Part shown: piece by piece, positions 9,189-18,025 of the stretch | Numbering within the stretch: position 1 is the stretch's first letter | Layout of the letters: every line of letters starts with the position of its first letter | Origin: Rhizobium halophilum | GTDB taxonomy: Bacteria; Pseudomonadota; Alphaproteobacteria; Rhizobiales; Rhizobiaceae | Length of the DNA stretch: 64,000 bases | NCBI RefSeq assembly: GCF_021648825.1 | Contig: NZ_JAKJHS010000012.1 | Coordinates: 33,917-97,916 of the forward strand | Reading direction: 5' to 3' | Notes under the pieces: generated by a model | What the model was told of the DNA's origin: nothing | Seen by the model: the letters and a program-made list of their open reading frames with translations, nothing else | The model's database searches: none | Made by a program: the position numbers and the translations under genes

Positions 9189-10097
9189 GTGGACGACAAC
9201 ACGGCAGCGCTATTTCCGGGCTTTTCGGAAAGGTTGATCGACGCAGAAGGTGCGCGTCTGGCGGTCTTGGAAAATGGTCAAGGCCCCGCCGTTCTGCTGC
9301 TTCACGGCTACCCACAGACACGGGCGGCGTGGCATCGCATTGCACCGCAACTGGCCGAGCGCTGCCGAGTCGTGGTTCCTGACCTTCCCGGATATGGCAG
9401 AAGCTGCATCACCGGGGAGCCGACAGGCGCAGGATCGAAGCGTAGGATGGCCGCCAGCCTTGTCACCATGATGAAAGCGCTTGGTCACGACAGGTTTGTG
9501 GTCGTAGGTCACGACCGTGGTGGCCGGGCTGCTTATCGGATGGCCCTCGACTTTCCCGCCGCGGTTTCGGCATTGGTGTCCGTCACCGTCGTCCCGACAC
9601 CCGATATGTGGGAGGGAGCCAATAAGGGTTTCGGAATGGGTGCCTGGCATTGGTTCATGCTGGCGCAGCCGGAGCCCCTGCCGGAAAGGCTCATGAGCGG
9701 CGATCCGCAGTTCCTGCTCGAAAATACGCTGACGAAGATGGCCGGCAACCTTGCACATCTCCATCCTGTGGCACTTGCCGACTACCGTGCCTGTTTTGAT
9801 AATCCTCAGGTGCGCCATGCCATGTGCGAAGATTATCGCGCAGGCGCAACCACCGATGAAGTCGATGACCTCGCGGACCGGGCGGTCGGGCGGCGAATTG
9901 CTGTGCCGGTGCTGCTCTTATGGGAAGCGGGCCGGCGCTACGGCGACGGACGTGAACCTTTGGATATTTGGCGTGACTGGGCCGATCATATCGAGGGCGA
10001 AGGGCTGGAAGGGGGACATCTGCTTCCCGAACTTGCGTCACAACAGGTCTTCAATCGGATCGTGGACTTTATGGTGAAGACCGGCCATGTCGGTTGA
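9189..10097 (+). CDS. Alpha/beta hydrolase resembling haloacetate (fluoroacetate) dehalogenase
   Basis: A 302-residue alpha/beta hydrolase. The oxyanion segment is LLHGYPQTRAAWH and the nucleophile elbow is VVGHDRGGRAAYRMALDFP, with Asp rather than Ser as nucleophile. The cap carries WFMLAQPEPLPERL, then HAMCEDYRAGA, and the C-terminal histidine is in GGHLLPE. These blocks match what I recall of fluoroacetate dehalogenases such as the Rhodopseudomonas enzyme, including the two Arg after the nucleophile that bind the carboxylate. The GTG start follows GAGGAG. It would release halide from a short haloacid, though an epoxide-hydrolase-like role is possible. It overlaps the next LysR gene by 11 bases. 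Confidence 0.85.
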   Translation: MDDNTAALFPGFSERLIDAEGARLAVLENGQGPAVLLLHGYPQTRAAWHRIAPQLAERCRVVVPDLPGYGRSCITGEPTGAGSKRRMAASLVTMMKALGHDRFVVVGHDRGGRAAYRMALDFPAAVSALVSVTVVPTPDMWEGANKGFGMGAWHWFMLAQPEPLPERLMSGDPQFLLENTLTKMAGNLAHLHPVALADYRACFDNPQVRHAMCEDYRAGATTDEVDDLADRAVGRRIAVPVLLLWEAGRRYGDGREPLDIWRDWADHIEGEGLEGGHLLPELASQQVFNRIVDFMVKTGHVG

Positions 10098-11034
10098 ACC
10101 TTTCCATGACGAGGGCATGGCATCCGCCGAAACATCTCTGAGCCTGCGCCAGATCGAAGTATTTCACGCTGTCATGGCGGCGCGATCAATCACCGGCGCA
10201 TCCAAGGTGCTCAACGTGTCACAGCCGGCTTTGAGCCGGACCATCAGGCGGATCGAAGACCTCCTCGGAATTGCCCTGTTCATGCGCGACCGCAACGGGC
10301 TTGTGCCGACCTCCGAGGCGCTTGAGATATACGCAGAAATCGACCCTGTGCTACGCCAACTGACCGGGCTGGGAGGCCAGATCCGGCGTATTGCGAGAGG
10401 TGAAACAGCCGTATTTCGGATTGGTTCGACCGCCAGCGTGGCGCGCGCGCTGGTACCGCAGGCGCTGCGGGTGCTGTCGCAGGAGGTGCCGGGAATCGAA
10501 TTGTTCTTCGACGTCCTTCCTGTTGATCAAATCGAGGACTATCTCACTGCCGGACGCGGCGAGGCAATCGTGACTATTGCGTCACCCAGACATCCGCTGA
10601 TTGCCGTGGAGCCGGTTGGACATGCCGATCTCGTCGCCGTCATACCGCGCAGCTTCGGACTTTCCCAACACAGTGTGATCAAAGCAACCGATCTGGCCGG
10701 AACCGATTTTGTCGCCTTCGCAGCCGGTGGCGCCCATCAGAGGGTGGTCGATAGCTTTTTGGCTGGCGCCAAGGTGCAGGTGAATACGCGAGCGGTTGCC
10801 CGCTTCTCAGATACGGCACTAGCGCTTGCGAACGAAGAAATGGGTGTTGTGCTGGTGGACTACATGACAACCCTTGGCCCCCTTGGCAGCAATCTGGTGG
10901 TGAGGCCGATCGAACATGCCCCAAGATTTGAAATTTCGGTGCTCTGGAACCGTCGCCGTCCCCACTCCGCCAGCCTGGCGAGGTTCATTGCGATCTTGAA
11001 CAGGAAGCTTAACGACTTGCCACCTTTGATCTGA
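10087..11034 (+). CDS. LysR-family transcriptional regulator (second copy)
   Basis: A 315-residue LysR protein with an N-terminal HTH (TGASKVLNVSQPALSRTI, then RRIEDLLGIALF) and a periplasmic-binding-like effector domain. Its start lies inside the end of the hydrolase gene. The layout of its effector domain resembles the LysR at 8261 (RIGSTASVARALVPQAL here against RFGATPSLGMRLLPKAL there), so the two are diverged paralogues around one enzyme gene. The ABC-transporter cluster begins about 140 bases downstream and is a likely target. Confidence 0.92.
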   Translation: MSVEPFHDEGMASAETSLSLRQIEVFHAVMAARSITGASKVLNVSQPALSRTIRRIEDLLGIALFMRDRNGLVPTSEALEIYAEIDPVLRQLTGLGGQIRRIARGETAVFRIGSTASVARALVPQALRVLSQEVPGIELFFDVLPVDQIEDYLTAGRGEAIVTIASPRHPLIAVEPVGHADLVAVIPRSFGLSQHSVIKATDLAGTDFVAFAAGGAHQRVVDSFLAGAKVQVNTRAVARFSDTALALANEEMGVVLVDYMTTLGPLGSNLVVRPIEHAPRFEISVLWNRRRPHSASLARFIAILNRKLNDLPPLI

Positions 11035-11176
11035 AGTGTGGATCCCGGATCATGCTCGACCTGCTCATGTCTTGAGGGCATGGGAGGGATCATCATTGGC
11101 GGTTGTCATTGGTAATCGGCAATGGCAGGTAAGAGGCTTGACGCCGGCAGGCGTTATCCATTGGAGGAGCACGCAA

Positions 11177-12199
11177 ATGCAATTCACATTGAACCGCCGT
11201 CAGGCGCTCTGGGGCATGGGCGCAGTGGGTGCCGCCGCAGCTTTCGGTCTGCCCGCTCGCGCCGCAACACGCAATCTGGCTGTGTTGCATCTGGCCAGCC
11301 ATGCGCCAAGCTTCATTGCCTTTGAGCGCGGATACTACAAGGACGCCGGCCTCGACATCGAACTGAAGTTCTTTGAGGCGGCGCAGCCCATGGCTGTGGC
11401 GATTGCTTCGGGCGACGCCGATTTCGGCGTAACGGCCATGAGTGGAGGACTGATCAGCCTGGCGCAGAAGGATGCGGTGAAAGTGATCGGCGGCGCGCTG
11501 ACGGAGGAGAAGGGCGTGACCGGCGCAATCGTGCTGGCCTCCAACAAAGCCTACGATGCCGGTCTTACAGATCCATCGAAGCTTGCGGGCAAGACATTCG
11601 GCATCACCACCGCCGGTTCGTCCTTCCACTTCATGGCGCACAAGATTGCCCAGGGCAATAACGTCAAGCTCTCCGACATTGAGCTGCGTCCACTGCAGAA
11701 GCTTGGCGCCATCATTGGCGCCCTGTCAACCGGCCAGATCGATGCCTGGGCCATCCAGCCAAGCGTCGCTAAGAAGATGATCCGTGAAGGTGCCGCAAAG
11801 CAGATCGGTCTCGTGTCAGATTATGCGCCCAACTACCAGGTGACGACGGCGTTCACATCAACCAAGAACGCCAAGGATGAGCGGGCGATGACGGAATCCT
11901 TCGTCACGGCCTATTCCAAGGCCATTGCTGATTATAATGCTGCTTTCGTGGACAAAACAGCAGACGCTGATGAAGTCGACGCCCTGGCAAAGATCGTTCA
12001 CAAATATGTCGAAAGCGACAGTCCCGCAGAGGTCGCCAAGCAGAACCTGATCGATGGCGCGATGCGTATCAACGAAGGACTGGCCCTGTCACTAGACAGC
12101 TGTGTGGAACAGCTTGAATGGTTTAAGGCCGAGGGCATGGTCAAGGATGCCATCACGAACGAGCAATTGTTCGACACGAGCTATGTGAAAACGATCTGA
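11177..12199 (+). CDS. ABC transporter substrate-binding protein (NMT1/SsuA/TauA type)
   Basis: A 340-residue binding protein. The N-terminus (NRRQALWGMGAVGAAAAFGL then PARA) has a twin-arginine-like pair and a hydrophobic stretch, so export may be by Tat. The mature start and the block FIAFERGYYKDAGLDIELKF are typical of the NMT1/SsuA family, which binds sulfonates, nitrate, pyrimidine precursors or aromatic acids. The ATG at 11177 follows GGAGGAG, and the upstream in-frame extension lacks such a site. It is followed by a hairpin, an ATPase and a permease. The ligand is unknown; the dehalogenase suggests a small acid. Confidence 0.88.
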   Translation: MQFTLNRRQALWGMGAVGAAAAFGLPARAATRNLAVLHLASHAPSFIAFERGYYKDAGLDIELKFFEAAQPMAVAIASGDADFGVTAMSGGLISLAQKDAVKVIGGALTEEKGVTGAIVLASNKAYDAGLTDPSKLAGKTFGITTAGSSFHFMAHKIAQGNNVKLSDIELRPLQKLGAIIGALSTGQIDAWAIQPSVAKKMIREGAAKQIGLVSDYAPNYQVTTAFTSTKNAKDERAMTESFVTAYSKAIADYNAAFVDKTADADEVDALAKIVHKYVESDSPAEVAKQNLIDGAMRINEGLALSLDSCVEQLEWFKAEGMVKDAITNEQLFDTSYVKTI

Positions 12200-12214
12200 T
12201 CATCACGATCGGGT

Positions 12215-12235
12215 GCGGAGGCCAGCGGCCTCCGC
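12215..12235. repeat. Intercistronic hairpin between binding-protein and ATPase genes
   Basis: GCGGAGGCC-AGC-GGCCTCCGC is a perfect nine-base stem with a three-base loop. It lies between the binding-protein stop and the GGGAGG ribosome site of the ATPase, and no T-run follows. It is one of several such hairpins after binding-protein genes in this window. Confidence 0.75.
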
Positions 12236-12246
12236 CGGGAGGTGGT

Positions 12247-13014
12247 ATGGACCTTAGACTCAACAACGTAAGTCACTATTATGGCGCTGTCGAAGTCCTC
12301 AAGGGCATATCGTTGGATATACCGCAGGGGCAGATCGTCTGCCTGATCGGCCCTTCGGGCTGCGGGAAATCCACCCTTCTGCGATTCCTCGGTGGACTTG
12401 AGCGTCCGACCAGCGGCGAGGTCCTTCAGGTGGGCAATGCGCCCGCTGACTCACTCAACCCACTTACCTACGTCTTCCAGCACTTCGCACTGCTGCCGTG
12501 GCGCACCGTCGAAGGCAATATCAAGCTTGTTCTCGAGGATCACGGCCTTGGCCGAAGTGCGATGGACGATATCGTCACCGACGTCCTGGAACGGACCAGG
12601 CTTGCCGAGTTCCGGACGGCCTTCCCCAAGCAACTGTCGGGGGGCATGCGCCAGCGCGTAGCCATCAGCCGCGCATTGGCCGTGCGCCCGGCTGTAATGC
12701 TGATGGACGAGCCTTTGTCGGCCCTCGACAGCCAAACGCGCGAACTGCTGATGGATGACCTGGTCTCACTGTGGACGAGGCAGCCTTTCACATCGGTGTA
12801 TGTCACCCATAACCTCAACGAGGCCGTGCGCCTTGGCCATCGCGTTGTGGTTCTGTCGCGCCGGCCTGGCCGTATCCGTGAGATCGTCAACATCGACATT
12901 CCCCTTTGTGACCGCCATCTTGGCAGTCACCTCCTGGAAGCCAAGCAGCAACAGCTTTGGGACCTGATGCGTGATGAGGCGATGGCGGCGGACAAGGAGC
13001 TCGTCAATGTCTGA
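12247..13014 (+). CDS. ABC transporter ATPase (SsuB/TauB type)
   Basis: A 255-residue ATPase of the nitrate/sulfonate/taurine class. Walker A is GPSGCGKST, the Q-loop is YVFQHFALLPWRTVEGN, the signature is LSGGMRQRVAISRALA, Walker B is VMLMDEPLSALD and the H-loop is VYVTHNLNEAVRL. The QxxxLLPW stretch is characteristic of this class. Its ATG follows GGGAGG, and its last codons overlap the permease start by eight bases, so the two are translationally coupled. Confidence 0.93.
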   Translation: MDLRLNNVSHYYGAVEVLKGISLDIPQGQIVCLIGPSGCGKSTLLRFLGGLERPTSGEVLQVGNAPADSLNPLTYVFQHFALLPWRTVEGNIKLVLEDHGLGRSAMDDIVTDVLERTRLAEFRTAFPKQLSGGMRQRVAISRALAVRPAVMLMDEPLSALDSQTRELLMDDLVSLWTRQPFTSVYVTHNLNEAVRLGHRVVVLSRRPGRIREIVNIDIPLCDRHLGSHLLEAKQQQLWDLMRDEAMAADKELVNV

Positions 13015-13858
13015 TCTTGCCACAGGACCTGTCAGCGTAGCTGCGCTTGCTGACGCAAAACAGGACACCCCTCAAACAAAGGTGGTCAACTTTCGCGGCG
13101 GCGGGTTTGCCCCCATGCCGGTTCGAGGAATCGGCTTGATGGTTTTCCTTGTCCTGATCGCGCTTGCGGAACTGGGCACGCGCAGCGGCTTCATTTCCAA
13201 TTTGACTTTGCCCCGGCCATCAGCAGTGCTCGATACTTTTTGGCAGCTTTTGGAAACCGGCCTGTTGTGGAAGCATCTCATTCCTTCCATGCAGCGGCTT
13301 TTCGTGGGTGCTTTCCTTGGCATTTCGGTCGGCATCACGCTTGGCGTCATGATTGGCCTGTTCAGTTACATGCGTGCCGGGTTGGTACCTCTCGTCGCTG
13401 CACTGTTTCCGATCCCGAAGATCGCCCTATTGCCGCTCTTCGTCATCTGGTTTGGCATCGACGAGATGTCGAAATACATGCTGATCGCTTTTGGTACTTT
13501 CACTCCAACCGTTGTAGCAACCTATGGCGCCGTCGATAACGTCGATCGCACGCTGATCCGGATGGGTCAAAGTTTTGGGCTCAGCTGGTGGTCAATCGTG
13601 CGGAAGATCGTTCTTCCCGGAGCATTTCCAGCGATCCTTTCAGGCCTTCGGGTTTCGATTTCGATCGCAATCATCCTTCTGGTGGCTGCAGAAATGCTGG
13701 GTGCCCAATACGGCGTCGGGTCCTACATCCTGGAGGCAGGTTCGCTTTATGATCTGGAGAAACTGTTTGCTGGCGTGACGATCTTGTCGGTTCTGGGCTT
13801 GATTGTAAGCTTTGCGATCGGCCGCATTGAAGTGCATTTTCTCAGCTGGCGCGGATAA
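13007..13858 (+). CDS. ABC transporter permease (SsuC/TauC type)
   Basis: A 283-residue permease with about six membrane helices after a soluble N-terminal stretch of some 35 residues. The coupling loop reads RMGQSFGLSWWSIVRKIVLP, followed by GAFPAILSGLRVSISIA, as in sulfonate/nitrate permeases. The ATG at 13007 inside the ATPase stop region is preferred; an in-frame ATG 36 bases upstream would deepen the overlap. It completes a binding protein-ATPase-permease set and is followed after 28 bases by the dehydrogenase gene. Confidence 0.92.
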   Translation: MSDLATGPVSVAALADAKQDTPQTKVVNFRGGGFAPMPVRGIGLMVFLVLIALAELGTRSGFISNLTLPRPSAVLDTFWQLLETGLLWKHLIPSMQRLFVGAFLGISVGITLGVMIGLFSYMRAGLVPLVAALFPIPKIALLPLFVIWFGIDEMSKYMLIAFGTFTPTVVATYGAVDNVDRTLIRMGQSFGLSWWSIVRKIVLPGAFPAILSGLRVSISIAIILLVAAEMLGAQYGVGSYILEAGSLYDLEKLFAGVTILSVLGLIVSFAIGRIEVHFLSWRG

Positions 13859-13886
13859 GACGCAGGCCCATCTCCAGGAGTGAACC

Positions 13887-14918
13887 ATGCTCGCACTGCA
13901 GAAGGTCCGACCTGCCGCGGGCCTGGAATTTCGTACTCTTGAGGAACCCGCACCGCAGGCGGGGGAGGTGGTGGTTCGTGTGGCATTTGCCGGCATCTGC
14001 GGCACCGATATCCACATTGCCGCTTGGACCCCTGGATATGGGGCCATGGAAAGCGCCATGCCTGTAACGCTGGGGCATGAGTTCGCCGGCACGATCGAGC
14101 GCGTTGGACCAGGTGTCGCATCCGACGCGGTGGGGACGCGCGTCACAGCGCGGCCCTCTGTCACCTGTCGCCGGTGCGCTGCCTGCCTTGCTGCCGACGA
14201 AGACAACTGCAACAATAGAAAAGGCGTTGGCATAGCACGCAACGGTGCCTTTGCCGCCCTGGTGAGGGTGCCATATCGAAATTGCCATACGGTACCCGAA
14301 GGTGTCGACCTGGAGATCGCGGCGCTGACGGAGCCGATGACTGTTTGTGCCGAGGCCGTCGCGACTGCGGATGTTCGCGCCGGTCAAGCGGTGCTGGTCA
14401 TGGGACCAGGCTTCATCGGTCAAGGGATTGCGCTACTGGCTCGGGCCAGGGGTGCCACGGTTGTTGTTGCCGGACGTGATGATCAGGCGCGACTTTCAAC
14501 CTTGGCCAAGGCCGGATTCATGCATCTGATTGACACAAAAGAGACGGCGCTGGAGGACGCGCTGAGGCATTATGGACCCTTTGATGCGATCATCGAGGCG
14601 GCGGGTGTGCCCACGCTGGTGAACGCGTGTCTGCCATTTCTGAACAAAAGAGGTAATTTCACTGTTGTCGGGATCCATCCCAAACCGGCGGAAATTGATT
14701 TGACGCAGCTGGTACGCATGCATCAGCAGATTCGAGGTTCTTACCGCGCTCCGTCTCAGACTTGGGATGAGATGCTGCTCTTTCTTCAGCAAAACCAGCA
14801 GGTGATGCACGGCCTGATTTCCCATCAGCTTTCGCTCCAGGAGGCCCTCCACGGGTTCAAGCTGGCTCAGGAGCGTGTCGCATCAAAGGTTATGCTGCGG
14901 CTTGGAGCGGGATTATGA
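13887..14918 (+). CDS. Zinc-dependent alcohol dehydrogenase (MDR family)
   Basis: A 343-residue medium-chain dehydrogenase. The catalytic zinc site is visible as ICGTDIHI and GHEFAGTIERVGPG. The structural zinc site is the cysteine cluster CRRCAACLAADEDNC. The NAD domain has VLVMGPGFIGQGIALLA, a GxGxxG-like loop. The closest general types are threonine, sorbitol or butanediol dehydrogenases. The ATG follows a CAGGAG site, and the last four bases overlap the next gene. In context it would oxidise a hydroxylated intermediate of the compound imported by the preceding transporter. Confidence 0.9.
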   Translation: MLALQKVRPAAGLEFRTLEEPAPQAGEVVVRVAFAGICGTDIHIAAWTPGYGAMESAMPVTLGHEFAGTIERVGPGVASDAVGTRVTARPSVTCRRCAACLAADEDNCNNRKGVGIARNGAFAALVRVPYRNCHTVPEGVDLEIAALTEPMTVCAEAVATADVRAGQAVLVMGPGFIGQGIALLARARGATVVVAGRDDQARLSTLAKAGFMHLIDTKETALEDALRHYGPFDAIIEAAGVPTLVNACLPFLNKRGNFTVVGIHPKPAEIDLTQLVRMHQQIRGSYRAPSQTWDEMLLFLQQNQQVMHGLISHQLSLQEALHGFKLAQERVASKVMLRLGAGL

Positions 14919-15652
14919 GACCGGCCTTTCTGTCGCTCTGGAACGACTATCCTGTGGCCTTTGCTGAGGAGTACGAGACCTGGCACAATTGCGAGCATGT
15001 GCCCGAAAGGCTGACCCCTCCAGGGATCCGTTCAGCCCGTAGATACGGATTGTCGGAAGATGAAAAGGTCAATCGCTACTTCACACTGTATGAACTGAAC
15101 GACCTCGCGGCGGTTCAACATCCGGCCTACCTTGATCTAGTACGTCGTCCAACACCCTGGTCGCAGAAAATGCGCCAGCATTTCTCCAATGTTTTACGCA
15201 TCCCTGCAGAGACGACGGCTTTCGGTGGCAGAGGAATGGGTGCCTACGTCTGGGTGCAGGCTCTTGCTGTCCATCGCGACCATGCTGCCGCTGCGTCAGT
15301 GAAGCTAGGGCTGGTCCTTCACGGCTTGGTTCGCGCTGGCAAAGTTCTTGCCTACAGGATTGGTCTCGCCGAACCCAACCAAGAATATGAGGTTTTTGCG
15401 CAAGTTGCGCAACTGGATCCAGACCTGCTCAATGTCGTCGTGGTGATCGAAAGCAGCCGCCGTGACGCCCTCGACCAACTCCAGCCAACGATCCAGAATG
15501 CAGTTCGGGATACACTGCAGCCGCAAGCGACTCTTCGTAGGGAACGGTTGTTTAAGTTTCTTGCGTCCTTTTGTGAAGCGGAAGTACCTGCGGACCGCAC
15601 GCAGATTTTGGCCGCAGAGGCGATGAGATCGCGGTTTGAGGAAGTCTGCTAG
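14915..15652 (+). CDS. EthD-like dimeric alpha/beta-barrel protein, function unknown
   Basis: A 245-residue protein translationally coupled to the dehydrogenase (ATGA overlap). The first 100 residues (FLSLWNDYPVAFAEEYETWH, then CEHVPERLTPPGIRSARRYG) follow the EthD-like ferredoxin-fold pattern, in which a WHxxEHxPER stretch precedes a second strand. The second half reads like a diverged repeat of the same fold. Such proteins appear as small isomerases, cyclases or accessory proteins in degradation clusters of aromatics and ethers. No catalytic residues can be assigned. Confidence 0.65.
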   Translation: MRPAFLSLWNDYPVAFAEEYETWHNCEHVPERLTPPGIRSARRYGLSEDEKVNRYFTLYELNDLAAVQHPAYLDLVRRPTPWSQKMRQHFSNVLRIPAETTAFGGRGMGAYVWVQALAVHRDHAAAASVKLGLVLHGLVRAGKVLAYRIGLAEPNQEYEVFAQVAQLDPDLLNVVVVIESSRRDALDQLQPTIQNAVRDTLQPQATLRRERLFKFLASFCEAEVPADRTQILAAEAMRSRFEEVC

Positions 15653-15832
15653 CGTTCTCGCATCCAAGAGCGACCCCCTTGGGCCGATGGGATCCCCCGC
15701 ATTCGTCCTGTCAGAGATGGTAATCAGACCAAACGAGGCAAATCATCGCATTGTTCAGAAGATGTAACTTTGGGAACGTCACGGGACGAAACGTCGAACG
15801 AGGAGCAATGAACGGTAACGCGGTGTGTAGTG

Positions 15833-16831
15833 CTACTTTCTACCTGGTGTTGGGCCAACTGGCCGCTTCCTTTTGAGGGCTCGCAAAGCAGGTGAAAAGA
15901 CGTAGCTGGCAATGGGTATAAGAGCAGTCCCGATCGCCAGCCCCACAAGTCCATAGCCGGCGGACTCTACCGCCCATGCGACTACAGCCGAGGCGTTCGG
16001 AACCGCGTGCGCAGCTACTTCGGCCCAATCATGTATGAAGTGCCCTATTCCGGGTAGCCCGAACCCCTCCAGCCCGTGGACAATGATGCCGCCGCCGACC
16101 CAGATCATAGCGGCGGTGCCCACCACACTCAGGATGGCCATCACGACCGGCATGGATTTCACCAAGCCTCGGCCAAAGCTGCGGGCCAATCCAACATTGT
16201 GGGTGGCGAGCGCCAGCCCGAAATCGTCAGCTTTCACGAGCAGGCCAACCACGCCATAGACTGCCAAGGTTATGCCGAAGGCGACAATCACCAAGATGAC
16301 CGCCTGCGACAACAAGCTCTCGTTTGGAAGCTCTGCAAGGGCGATCGCCATGATCTCGGCGGACAAAATGAAATCGGTCTTGATGGCACCTGCTACTTTC
16401 TCGTCTTCCAGGGTCTTGGGATCCACCGCAACCGAAGCGAGATGCGTTTCGTGCTCATGAGCCTGGTGGGGGAACAAGACGTGATAGACCTTTTCGGCAC
16501 CTTCGTAGCAAAGGTAGGCACCGCCAATCATCAGCAGCGGCGTGATGGCCCATGGCAGGAAGTAACCTAGTGCAAGGGCAGCGGGCAGCAGGAACAGAAG
16601 CTTATTCTTGATCGAACCCTTCGCGATCTTGAACACGATCGGCAGTTCACGATCGGCAGAAAACCCTTGCACATAGCGAGGGGTGACGGCGGCGTCGTCG
16701 ATCACTGCGCCTGTGGCCTTGATACCAGCCTTCATTGCCATTCCGGTCACGTCGTCCACGGATGCCGCCGCTACTTTCGCCAGACCGGCGACGTCATCAA
16801 GCAGACCAAGCAAGCCGATGCTCAAGGCCAT
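15833..16831 (-). CDS. DUF808 family inner-membrane protein (YedI-like)
   Basis: A 332-residue membrane protein. The N-terminus (LGLLDDVAGLAKVAAASVDD then AAVTPRYVQGFSADRELPIV) is the hallmark of the DUF808/YedI family. It is followed by several hydrophobic helices, including FLLPAALALGYFLPWAITPL and ILVIVAFGITLAVYGVVGLL. The C-terminus is basic (RALKRKRPVGPTPGRK). Family function is not established. It stands alone, convergent with the preceding cluster. Confidence 0.9.
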   Translation of the reverse strand: MALSIGLLGLLDDVAGLAKVAAASVDDVTGMAMKAGIKATGAVIDDAAVTPRYVQGFSADRELPIVFKIAKGSIKNKLLFLLPAALALGYFLPWAITPLLMIGGAYLCYEGAEKVYHVLFPHQAHEHETHLASVAVDPKTLEDEKVAGAIKTDFILSAEIMAIALAELPNESLLSQAVILVIVAFGITLAVYGVVGLLVKADDFGLALATHNVGLARSFGRGLVKSMPVVMAILSVVGTAAMIWVGGGIIVHGLEGFGLPGIGHFIHDWAEVAAHAVPNASAVVAWAVESAGYGLVGLAIGTALIPIASYVFSPALRALKRKRPVGPTPGRK

Positions 16832-17239
16832 TTCTCCTCAGGTTTCCTACGGAGCCATGAACGTTCTGCCACTGCTGCTGTTCCGTGCGTCCAAAGTCCC
16901 CTCGCTGCGGAATGCAGAATTGAGGCACACTGCCATGGCCATGAAATGAGCATCTGACGTTTTTGGAGCAGCCAGGACCCATCTCTGGTGGGTAACCCAT
17001 CAGTTCCAGTTTCAGGGCGTGCTGTTCCAGTTCCTTGAGACTGGCAGTGGTTGTCGCCGCCCACCCAGGCGCTCAGCGGGTGGCGTACAAAGGCTAACAG
17101 GCACAAGTTGGAAGCCGCCAGAGCCGAACTTGTTTATTCTGTTTCTCCAGGCCGAGCAGATCACTTGGACAACCGCCCCCTCTTTGAGCTGCTCCAACCC
17201 ATCAACATGGCCGACAGGAATGATGTGCCGGGCAAATGC
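16832..17239. other. 408-base intergenic region
   Basis: This lies between the DUF808 start and the phnF stop. I see no conserved reading frame, RNA or strong hairpin. The DUF808 promoter should be at its left end. Confidence 0.5.
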
Positions 17240-18025
17240 TTAAAAGACAAACTCGACCGATGTCAGCGGCCAGCAGCCGAGCGTCCACTCAATCGGCCGC
17301 CTGCCGGCGTCGTGATTGATCGCGTTGATACGAAAGACCGGAGTGCCGGGGGTCAACATTAGGAAATCCGCCTCCTCGGAGGAGGCGAAGCCACCGCTGA
17401 CGCGCGTCTCTGCGCGGTGATACTTGCCGATCCCATGCGCGTTGAAGACGTCGGTGACGGACTGCTGCTTCCGGTACGCCATCTCGAAGTTGGGGAACGG
17501 GCGCGCGGGAAAGATCTTTGTGTTCACATAGAGCGGCTGACCGTCGGCCGTGCGGGTGCGGCACAGCCGGATGATTTCGTCGCCATCGGCGAGGTTCAGC
17601 TTCTTCGCGATTGCAGTCGTTACCATCTCGCGACAGAGCACCAGGGTCTGGGTGACGATCACCCGACCGCGGGCGTTGAAGTTTTCCAGGAATGGCCGGT
17701 CGTCACGCACAGTGAAGACGGAGGGAAGGCTGCGGACGAAGATGCCGACGCCCTTGCGCGCCGTCAGCTGCCCTTCGCGCTGCAGCTGCTGCAAGGCGCG
17801 CCGAAGCGTGATGCGGGTAACGCCGAGCTTTTCGGCCATATGGGTCTCGCCCGGCAACTGGCTACCCGGCGCCAGGAAGCCCGTTTCGATCAGACCGAGA
17901 ATGTGATCATAGATCTGCTGCCAGATCGCAAGGTCGCTGCGCGGTCGGAAGACGACGCCTCCAAAGCCGGCAAGAATGTCGCCGCTTCTCTCCAGAGCCT
18001 GCGTCGAGTGCGTGTTCGTCTTCAT
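17240..18025 (-). CDS. phnF: GntR/UTRA-family regulator PhnF
   Basis: A 261-residue regulator with an N-terminal GntR winged helix (GETHMAEKLGVTRITLRRAL, then QREGQLTARKGVGIFV) and a C-terminal UTRA ligand-binding domain of the HutC/PhnF type (NFEMAYRKQQSVTDVF, ending in a segment reading EFVF). Its start overlaps the phnM stop by four bases. Known PhnF proteins repress phosphonate genes and respond to phosphonate or phosphate status. The two dyads in the phnM-phnD control region are plausible binding sites. Confidence 0.88.
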   Translation of the reverse strand: MKTNTHSTQALERSGDILAGFGGVVFRPRSDLAIWQQIYDHILGLIETGFLAPGSQLPGETHMAEKLGVTRITLRRALQQLQREGQLTARKGVGIFVRSLPSVFTVRDDRPFLENFNARGRVIVTQTLVLCREMVTTAIAKKLNLADGDEIIRLCRTRTADGQPLYVNTKIFPARPFPNFEMAYRKQQSVTDVFNAHGIGKYHRAETRVSGGFASSEEADFLMLTPGTPVFRINAINHDAGRRPIEWTLGCWPLTSVEFVF

